Made by a program: the position numbers and the translations under genes
Shown here: positions 57,783 to 64,000 of the stretch, in pieces
Layout of the letters: each line of letters opens with the position of its first letter
Numbering within the stretch: the first letter of the stretch is position 1
The notes under the pieces: model-generated
Told to the model about the DNA's origin: nothing
The model's database searches: none
The model's input: the letters and a program-made list of their open reading frames with translations, nothing else
Origin: Nitrosomonas stercoris
GTDB taxonomy: Bacteria > Pseudomonadota > Gammaproteobacteria > Burkholderiales > Nitrosomonadaceae
Direction of reading: 5' to 3'
Length of the DNA: 64,000 nucleotides
Assembly: GCA_006742785.1 (NCBI GenBank)
Contig: AP019755.1
Span: forward strand, 1,054,001-1,118,000

Positions 57783-60206
57783 TTAATGTTTGATTGAGGA
57801 AGCATTCACCGTTTTTTCTTTGGATGTGGGGGTGATAGCTTGATTCGGAATGGCTGTGGAGGATGCATCGGGTTTGTATTCCAATGCAATCTCCAATACC
57901 TGATCAATCCATCTGACTGGTTTGATATCCAGTTTGCTTTTGATATTACCCGGAATCTCGATTAAATCCTTAACATTATCCTCCGGAATCAATACAGTAC
58001 TGATTCCGCCACGATGTGCTGCCAATAATTTTTCCTTGAGTCCACCGATGGGAAGAATTTCGCCTCTGAGGGTGATTTCACCCGTCATAGCAACAGATGC
58101 ACGTACTGGAATGTTGGTTAGTGTAGAAACCATAGCTAAACAAATACCGATTCCTGCACTTGGTCCATCTTTTGGAGTGGCGCCTTCGGGTAAGTGGATA
58201 TGAATGTCATTTTTTAGATAAAAATCATCCGGTATTCCCAAAACAGCTGAGCGACTGCGCACAACGGACAAAGCTGCCTGAATGGACTCCTGCATGACTT
58301 CACCCAGTTTGCCGGTTGTGATTGTTTTGCCCTTTCCAGGTAAGACTACCGCTTCAATTCTTAATAATTCGCCACCTACTTCGGTCCAGGCCAATCCGGT
58401 GACTTGTCCGATTTGATTTTTTTCCTCAGCAATACCGTAGGTGTAACGCCGCACTCCAAGATATTTATCCAGATTACGTGCGGTAATAGCGATTTTTCCT
58501 TTACTTTTTTTGACGAGTAATATTTTTACAACTTTCCGACAAATCTTGGATATTTCTCGTTCCATTGAACGCACACCAGCTTCTCTTGTGTAGTAACGCA
58601 CGATATCACGCAATGCGGATTCGGAAACGGATAGTTCCTCTGCATTTAGCCCGTGATCCTTCATTTTTTTAGGCAGCAGGTAACGCTTGGCGATATTTAG
58701 TTTTTCATCTTCGGTATAGCCAGAAAGTCGAATAACCTCCATACGATCAAGCAGCGGTAGTGGAATATTGAGGGTGTTGGCCGTGGCGACAAACATCACA
58801 TCTGAAAGATCGTATTCAACTTCAATATAATGATCCACAAAGGTATTGTTTTGTTCTGGATCAAGTACTTCTAATAAGGCAGAAGAGGGATCACCACGAA
58901 AATCCATACCCATTTTATCGACTTCATCTAACAAAAATAATGGGTTTTTGACCCCTATTTTGGTCATGCTTTGTAGGATTTTTCCAGGCATTGAGCCGAT
59001 ATAGGTACGACGATGACCGCGAATTTCAGCTTCATCGCGTACACCTCCCAGAGACATCCGAACAAATTTGCGATTGGTTGCGCGGGCAATAGAGCGCCCC
59101 AATGAGGTTTTTCCTACGCCTGGCGGACCAACAAGACAAAGAATCGGCGCTTTGGATTTAGTTACGCGCTGTTGTACTGCAAGATATTCAACGATTCGTT
59201 CTTTAACTTTTCCTAAACCGTAATGATCTTCGTCCAGAATGGCTTCAGCAGTTTTCAATTCCTTGCTGATTTTGGTTTTGTGTTTCCAGGGCAAAGCAAC
59301 CAGTGCGTCAATATAATTGCGAACCACAGTTGCTTCAGCAGACATAGGGGACATCAAACGGAGTTTCTTTAATTCTGATTCTGCCTTGGCAAGTGCTTCT
59401 TTGGGTAGAGAGGCTGTTTTTATCTTTTTTTCAATTTCTTCTAAATCAGAACCGTCTTCTCCTTCACCTAGCTCCTTCTGGATAGCTTTGACCTGCTCAT
59501 TCAGGTAATAGTCACGCTGACTTTTTTCCATCTGACGTTTTACTCGCCCACGGATACGTTTTTCCACCTGGAGAATATCCAGCTCAGCTTCCAGCAACTC
59601 GAGCAAATGTTCTAAGCGCAATTGCACTTCAAAGGTTTCTAGGATTTCCTGTTTTTGTTCCAAGCGTAGTGGAAGATAAGCAGCAATTGTATCTGCCAAC
59701 CGACCAGCTTGATCAATTCCATTGAGGGAAGCCAGGATTTCTGATGGGATTTTTTTGTTCAATTTGACGTATTGATCAAATTGAGCAAGTAGTGCGCGCC
59801 TTAATGCTTCAATTTCTGGTGTATCAGTCTCATCTATTATGACTGCAGCAGCTGTTCCCCGAAAAGAGGTTTCAGAGTTCTCAAAGGATTGAATATTGGC
59901 ACGATAGTTTCCTTCAACAAGCACTTTGACTGTTCCATCGGGAAGTTTCAGCATTTGTAAAATACTTGAAACGCAACAAATCTTGTATAAATCTTGAGGA
60001 GAAGGGTCATCTTTGGCAGCTGATTTTTGAGCTACCAGCAAGATTTTTTTTCCAGTTTCTGTTGCAGCTTCCAAGGCTTTGATGGATTTAGGGCGTCCAA
60101 CAAAAAGCGGAATAACCATATGCGGAAAAACAACCACATCACGCAATGGCAATAGAGGCAAATCTAACTCGTCTGATTCTTGGAGATCGAGAATATCTGA
60201 TGTCAT
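57783..60206 (-). CDS. lon: ATP-dependent protease Lon
   Basis: The protein has 807 residues, full length. LON N-terminal domain ~15-210 (LPLLPLRDVVVFPHMVIPLFV), coiled coil (~220-300), AAA+ with Walker A VGPPGVGKTSLG (~356-367) and Walker B (FLLDEVDKM), sensor motifs, then the S16 protease with Ser in PKDGPSAG (~681) and Lys in GGLKEKLLAAHRGG (~723). Degrades misfolded and regulatory proteins. Downstream of clpX, usual order. A possible heat-shock promoter lies in the 115-bp gap upstream. Confidence 0.98.
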   Translation of the reverse strand: MTSDILDLQESDELDLPLLPLRDVVVFPHMVIPLFVGRPKSIKALEAATETGKKILLVAQKSAAKDDPSPQDLYKICCVSSILQMLKLPDGTVKVLVEGNYRANIQSFENSETSFRGTAAAVIIDETDTPEIEALRRALLAQFDQYVKLNKKIPSEILASLNGIDQAGRLADTIAAYLPLRLEQKQEILETFEVQLRLEHLLELLEAELDILQVEKRIRGRVKRQMEKSQRDYYLNEQVKAIQKELGEGEDGSDLEEIEKKIKTASLPKEALAKAESELKKLRLMSPMSAEATVVRNYIDALVALPWKHKTKISKELKTAEAILDEDHYGLGKVKERIVEYLAVQQRVTKSKAPILCLVGPPGVGKTSLGRSIARATNRKFVRMSLGGVRDEAEIRGHRRTYIGSMPGKILQSMTKIGVKNPLFLLDEVDKMGMDFRGDPSSALLEVLDPEQNNTFVDHYIEVEYDLSDVMFVATANTLNIPLPLLDRMEVIRLSGYTEDEKLNIAKRYLLPKKMKDHGLNAEELSVSESALRDIVRYYTREAGVRSMEREISKICRKVVKILLVKKSKGKIAITARNLDKYLGVRRYTYGIAEEKNQIGQVTGLAWTEVGGELLRIEAVVLPGKGKTITTGKLGEVMQESIQAALSVVRSRSAVLGIPDDFYLKNDIHIHLPEGATPKDGPSAGIGICLAMVSTLTNIPVRASVAMTGEITLRGEILPIGGLKEKLLAAHRGGISTVLIPEDNVKDLIEIPGNIKSKLDIKPVRWIDQVLEIALEYKPDASSTAIPNQAITPTSKEKTVNASSIKH

Positions 60207-60227
60207 ATCATTTACCTAATGTAGAAA

Positions 60228-60253
60228 ACACGGGGTGGCAACAATATGGCAAC
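60228..60253 (-). promoter_or_regulatory. Possible heat-shock promoter of lon
   Basis: On the minus strand GTTGCCA (60253-60247), 11 bases, CCCCGTGT (60235-60228). The -10 half is 7 of 8 to the sigma-32 consensus; the -35 half is weak. The gap between clpX and lon suggests separate control. Confidence 0.35.
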
Positions 60254-60321
60254 ACTATTTATTGAATAATAGATGTCCACAAAGGCACTAAAATATCCTT
60301 TACCAAAGGAAATTGTATTTC

Positions 60322-61602
60322 TTATTTTGAGCTTCTAGCTAGTTTAGGTTTTTTATCTGCATAAATTATGATGGGTTGTACTTCATCAGTAGCACTGCTT
60401 TCAATAACCACTTTGGAAACCCCTTCAATTGAGGGCAGATCATACATAATATCCAGTAATGTTTCTTCAAGAATGGAACGTAGTCCACGCGCACCAGTTT
60501 TTCGCTTGAGTGCCTTTTTCACAATTGCAATCAGCGCCTGTTCACGGAATTCAAGTTCAACGCCTCCTTCCATACTGAACAATTTGCTATATTGTTTAAC
60601 CAGTGCATTTTTAGGTTCAATCAGAATTTGAATCAGTGCTTCTTCGTTTAATTCCCGTAATGTGGCGACAACTGGCAAACGTCCGATAAATTCTGGAATC
60701 AGGCCGTATTTGATGAGATCGTCAGGTTCAATTTCGCTTAGTATTTTGTTTAGTTCCTTGCGATCACTTTGATTGATGACATCGGCACCGAAACCAATTC
60801 CACTTTTTTCTGAGCGTGCACGGATGACTTTATCGATACCGGCGAATGCGCCACCACATATAAATAAAATGTTGGTTGTGTCAATTTGGATAAATTCCTG
60901 ATTAGGATGCTTGCGTCCACCTTGTGGAGGAATCAAAGCTGTAGTTCCTTCAATCAGCTTGAGCAATGCTTGCTGTACGCCTTCGCCAGAAACATCTCGC
61001 GTAATGGAGGGGTTATCCGATTTACGGGAAATCTTGTCTATTTCATCGATATATACAATGCCACGTTGGGCCTTTTCAACATCATGATTACTCGCCTGTA
61101 GCAATTTCTGAATGATGTTTTCTACATCTTCACCAACATATCCTGCTTCTGTGAGGGTAGTTGCATCGGCAATAATGAAAGGAACGTCCAATAAGCGTGC
61201 CAGTGTTTGTGCCAACAAAGTTTTACCTGATCCGGTTGGGCCGATCAGCAATATGTTACTCTTGGCAAGCTCAATGTCATCACTATTATTAACCTTTGAT
61301 AGGTTTCTTAAGCGTTTATAGTGATTGTAAACCGCAACCGACAATATTTTTTTGGCAGATTCTTGTCCGATGACATATTGATCGAGTGTTTCGTAGATTT
61401 CATGGGGAGTTGGTAAGCTTGTCTTGGAAAGTTTAGCTGTCTCATCTACTTGGATTTCTTCACGAATAATATCGTTGCATAAATCGATACACTCATCGCA
61501 AATAAAGACAGATGGCCCAGCGATCAGTTTTCTGACTTCTCTCTGGCTCTTTCCACAGAAAGAACAATATAAAAGTTTCTCGTCATTTGTTTTTTCAGAC
61601 AT
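60322..61602 (-). CDS. clpX: ClpXP protease unfoldase subunit ClpX
   Basis: The protein has 426 residues. N-terminal C4 zinc finger ([14 protein letters not shown]...CDEC), AAA+ with Walker [18 protein letters not shown], pore loop GYVGEDVE, Walker [11 protein letters not shown] and [14 protein letters not shown] with sensor Arg. The IGF loop for ClpP docking is present (SGIGFGAD). 62 bp after clpP. Confidence 0.98.
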   Translation of the reverse strand: MSEKTNDEKLLYCSFCGKSQREVRKLIAGPSVFICDECIDLCNDIIREEIQVDETAKLSKTSLPTPHEIYETLDQYVIGQESAKKILSVAVYNHYKRLRNLSKVNNSDDIELAKSNILLIGPTGSGKTLLAQTLARLLDVPFIIADATTLTEAGYVGEDVENIIQKLLQASNHDVEKAQRGIVYIDEIDKISRKSDNPSITRDVSGEGVQQALLKLIEGTTALIPPQGGRKHPNQEFIQIDTTNILFICGGAFAGIDKVIRARSEKSGIGFGADVINQSDRKELNKILSEIEPDDLIKYGLIPEFIGRLPVVATLRELNEEALIQILIEPKNALVKQYSKLFSMEGGVELEFREQALIAIVKKALKRKTGARGLRSILEETLLDIMYDLPSIEGVSKVVIESSATDEVQPIIIYADKKPKLARSSK

Positions 61603-61664
61603 TATTCCACCCCACGATCATCAAATGAATATTGCTCTTGTTTAGAAAAAAGAGCACTTTGATT

Positions 61665-62306
61665 TTACTCTTGTTTTATTTTTCTACTAGTTAGTACCGC
61701 ATCTACCAAACGATATTTTACTGCAGCCTCAGCACTTAGGAAATTATCACGATCAGTATCTTTTTCAATCGCCTTGGCAGTTTGACCTGTGTGTTTGGCC
61801 AAAATTTCATTTAAACGACTTTTTAATGCCAAAATTTCTTTGGCATGTATTTCTATATCAGATGCTTGACCCTGAAATCCGCCTAATGGCTGATGAATCA
61901 TAACGCGTGAGTTAGGTAAGCAATAGCGTTTGCCACTTGCACCGGCGGTTAGTAGTAAAGCGCCCATGCTGGCAGCCTGTCCAACACAAAGCGTACTGAC
62001 ATCTGGCTTGATAAATTGCATCGTGTCATAGATGGCTAGCCCAGCTGTCACCAGCCCACCGGGAGAATTGATGTATAGAAAAATATCTTTTTCTGAGTTT
62101 TCAGATTCCAGAAAGAGTAGCTGTGCGATGACTAGGTTGGCTGAAGTCTCGGTAACTGGACCTACTAAAAAGATAATCCTTTCTTTAAGCAGTCTGGAAT
62201 ATATATCGTAGGCGCGTTCTCCTCGCCCACTCGATTCGATTACCATTGGGACTAAGCCCAGTCCTGTTGTATTCAATTTGTTTTCTCCTAAATCAGGCAG
62301 TAGCAT
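61665..62306 (-). CDS. clpP: ATP-dependent Clp protease proteolytic subunit ClpP
   Basis: The protein has 213 residues. Catalytic Ser in [14 protein letters not shown] (~108) and His in [11 protein letters not shown] (~133). Starts ATG 62304-62306, overlapping the tig stop by 14 bases; a later ATG ([11 protein letters not shown]) would remove only the propeptide-like region. Forms the tetradecameric barrel with ClpX. Confidence 0.97.
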   Translation of the reverse strand: MLLPDLGENKLNTTGLGLVPMVIESSGRGERAYDIYSRLLKERIIFLVGPVTETSANLVIAQLLFLESENSEKDIFLYINSPGGLVTAGLAIYDTMQFIKPDVSTLCVGQAASMGALLLTAGASGKRYCLPNSRVMIHQPLGGFQGQASDIEIHAKEILALKSRLNEILAKHTGQTAKAIEKDTDRDNFLSAEAAVKYRLVDAVLTSRKIKQE

Positions 62307-63606
62307 GTGTATAACCCATTAATTCATCGAAGGTAATAGCTTGATCAACAACGTTAGCTTTATCTAATACCCATGATACTGCGTTATCTTCTAAAACGAG
62401 CGGTTCTATTTCTTTTAATCGTTTAGGAGAGGCGTAATGCCACTTAACAACTTGCTCGGGGTTTTCATAACTTTGAGCATGTTGCTCGATAAAATTTTTA
62501 AGTTGTTCAGGTTGGACACTCAATTTATGTGTCTTAATTAATTTAGATAAAATTAACCCAAGCTTGACACGTCGCTCTGCTTGTTCCAGAAAAGGATCTC
62601 TTGGCAGGTTTGTGTCTTCTGGATAGCCATGTTCTGCTCGAGCACTTTGCGTTTCTTCTATTAGTCGATCCGCCTCTTGTTGGATGAGTACTTTGGGTGC
62701 TTCAAACACTACCTTGTCTAATAATGATTGCATAACTTGTTCTTTTAATTTGCTTTGGATGCGCTGAGCAACTTCACGCTCGAGGTTGGTCTTGATTTCT
62801 GAGCGCATTTTTTCAATGCTGCCGTCTTCAACTCCCAAGGATTTTGCGAACTCACTATTGATTTCCGGTAGTTTAGGTGCTTCGACCTTGTTCAGCTTGA
62901 TGGTAAAGGTGACTTGCTTGCCCGCCACTTCTTTTCCAGAATAATTCTCTGGAAAAGTCATCTCAAATGTTTTTTCTTGCCCTGCACTCAACCCCAAAAT
63001 AGCAATTTCGAAATCTTTTAGCAGGTAACCTTCTCCCAAGACAACGCTATAATCGTTTACTTGACCGCCGGCGAAGATCTTGCCATCCAGAGTGCCTTCG
63101 TAATCGAGGTTCACTCGGTCGTCTACTTGTGCTGGGCGTTCCACTGCTTCATAGTTTACTCGCTGTTTGCGCAGAATATCCAGTGTTTTTTCTATTTCTG
63201 CATCGCTGATTTGCAAAACGGGTTTATTGATTGTGATGGAATCGAGGTCACCTAATTCGACTTCAGGATAGATTTCAAAGGTTGCCTGGAACTCATAATT
63301 TGGATTATCAGCTTCTGAGTTTTTGGCTTCAAAACTTGGAGCACCAGCTATACGATAATCTTCTTGACCAATACGCTCATTAAATTGTTGCTGTAACAAT
63401 TCTCCTAGTACCTCGTGCTCAATCTGATGGCCGTACTGCTGCGCAATCATTTTCATCGGCACCTTGCCTGGACGAAAACCGTCAATTCTGACTTTGGGCG
63501 CCATACGTTTGAGGCGTTGTTTGACTTCTGTTTCAATTTTTTCGCGTGAAACAGAAAGCTCAATATTGCGTTCGAGTGGATTGGAGGTTTCCCCTTGTGT
63601 TTGCAT
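62293..63606 (-). CDS. tig: Trigger factor
   Basis: The protein has 437 residues. Ribosome-binding tail with [12 protein letters not shown] (~residues 43-54), FKBP-type PPIase domain (~160-245, [24 protein letters not shown]), and a helical C-terminal chaperone cradle. It sits at the ribosome exit tunnel. First gene of tig-clpP-clpX(-lon). ATG 63604-63606 ([12 protein letters not shown]). Confidence 0.97.
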   Translation of the reverse strand: MQTQGETSNPLERNIELSVSREKIETEVKQRLKRMAPKVRIDGFRPGKVPMKMIAQQYGHQIEHEVLGELLQQQFNERIGQEDYRIAGAPSFEAKNSEADNPNYEFQATFEIYPEVELGDLDSITINKPVLQISDAEIEKTLDILRKQRVNYEAVERPAQVDDRVNLDYEGTLDGKIFAGGQVNDYSVVLGEGYLLKDFEIAILGLSAGQEKTFEMTFPENYSGKEVAGKQVTFTIKLNKVEAPKLPEINSEFAKSLGVEDGSIEKMRSEIKTNLEREVAQRIQSKLKEQVMQSLLDKVVFEAPKVLIQQEADRLIEETQSARAEHGYPEDTNLPRDPFLEQAERRVKLGLILSKLIKTHKLSVQPEQLKNFIEQHAQSYENPEQVVKWHYASPKRLKEIEPLVLEDNAVSWVLDKANVVDQAITFDELMGYTHATA

Positions 63607-63690
63607 CTATTTTCCTGAGCTGGTGCGTGATTAATTAAATAAGTGATATAGTCGCTGCGTAAATCATTTAACTTGTATTTGAATATTCTT

Positions 63691-63776
<86 letters not shown>

Positions 63777-64000
63777 ATGTGTCAGGTTATTTCAAAGACA
63801 CAAATATTTAAATAGAAGCATTTTTATTAATTGCAATATGATTTATTGCAACAAAGCAAGCACATCACTTCCCATGTGAGGTAATTATACTCATTTCTAA
63901 TGGCTGAAACAGATCTCCTACCTGTTTTATGATTAATTTTCGTGAGTATTGCTGAAAAATTATCGATGTTGCCATTTATTGTGTTGTATCGTGTTAGAAA
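63777..64000. other. Sequence beyond tRNA-Leu to window edge
   Basis: 224 AT-rich bases with no credible gene. On the minus strand TTGCAA...TATTTA (~16 bases apart) may be a weak promoter for tRNA-Leu, and a TATAAT occurs further upstream near 63884-63889 without a clear -35. Confidence 0.3.

Overview
The window looks like a chromosomal segment of a betaproteobacterium, most likely an ammonia oxidiser close to Nitrosomonas (Nitrosomonadaceae). This is inferred from gene order and protein character: def-fmt-rsmB-DUF4390-ntrY-ntrX facing lysM-dprA-smg-topB, then aroA-cmk-rpsA-ihfB-lapA, suhB/trmJ, grpE-dnaK-dnaJ and tig-clpP-clpX-lon. The moderate GC content, many insertion sequences and a squalene-synthase-type gene also fit. 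No ammonia-oxidation gene is present, so the genus call stays an inference.

Layout. 1-569: 3' tail of a group II intron with a reverse-transcriptase remnant. 681-974: a two-tRNA (Ala, Glu) operon with a near-consensus promoter and a terminator hairpin. 1019-9873 (- strand): the formylmethionine/NtrYX operon, cut twice by IS5-type elements (4710-5553 and 8512-9360). 10052-15461 (+): LysM protein, DprA, Smg, topoisomerase III. 16119-21353 (+): aroA, cmk, rpsA, ihfB, lapA, pyrF. 21368-26267 (-): squalene synthase-like protein, lysA, lptM, an orphan MCE/lipoprotein pair, suhB. 26315-29232: trmJ, a GST and purB. 29317-30160: a third IS5-type element. 30226-34118: grpE-dnaK-dnaJ behind a good heat-shock promoter. 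34235-41647: large MscS-type channel, NTF2-like protein, and a three-domain LplT-acyltransferase-acyl ligase fusion. 41648-42418: gene-poor debris (dispersed-repeat fragments and an IS3 remnant). 42632-45304: motA-motB behind a consensus flagellar promoter, plus a membrane methyltransferase. 45385-55901: cysS, two cyclophilins, rhodanese, uppP, riboswitch-controlled thiC, pcm, a TolC-like protein and a Lon-like protease. 56169-63776: aminotransferase, lon, clpX, clpP, tig and tRNA-Leu.

How it works together. Most content is housekeeping: translation start and protein maturation (fmt, def), nucleotide and aromatic synthesis, and protein quality control (DnaK system, trigger factor, ClpXP, Lon and a Lon-like protease). 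Envelope functions include squalene/hopanoid-type lipid synthesis, lipid trafficking, lysophospholipid repair, undecaprenyl-phosphate recycling and osmotic safety valves. The accessory layer is three IS5-type elements of two lineages. All three sit in intergenic seams or on stop codons and leave every reading frame intact.

I did not find a convincing new multi-gene defence or mobile system. The items most worth a second look are a degenerate NtrX ATPase, the IS insertions that rewire conserved operons (including one a few bases from the grpE heat-shock promoter), a TPP riboswitch with an SD-sequestering hairpin, the LplT-PlsC-Aas fusion, the orphan MCE pair, an N-terminally short Smg, and the repeat debris at 41.8-42.4 kb.
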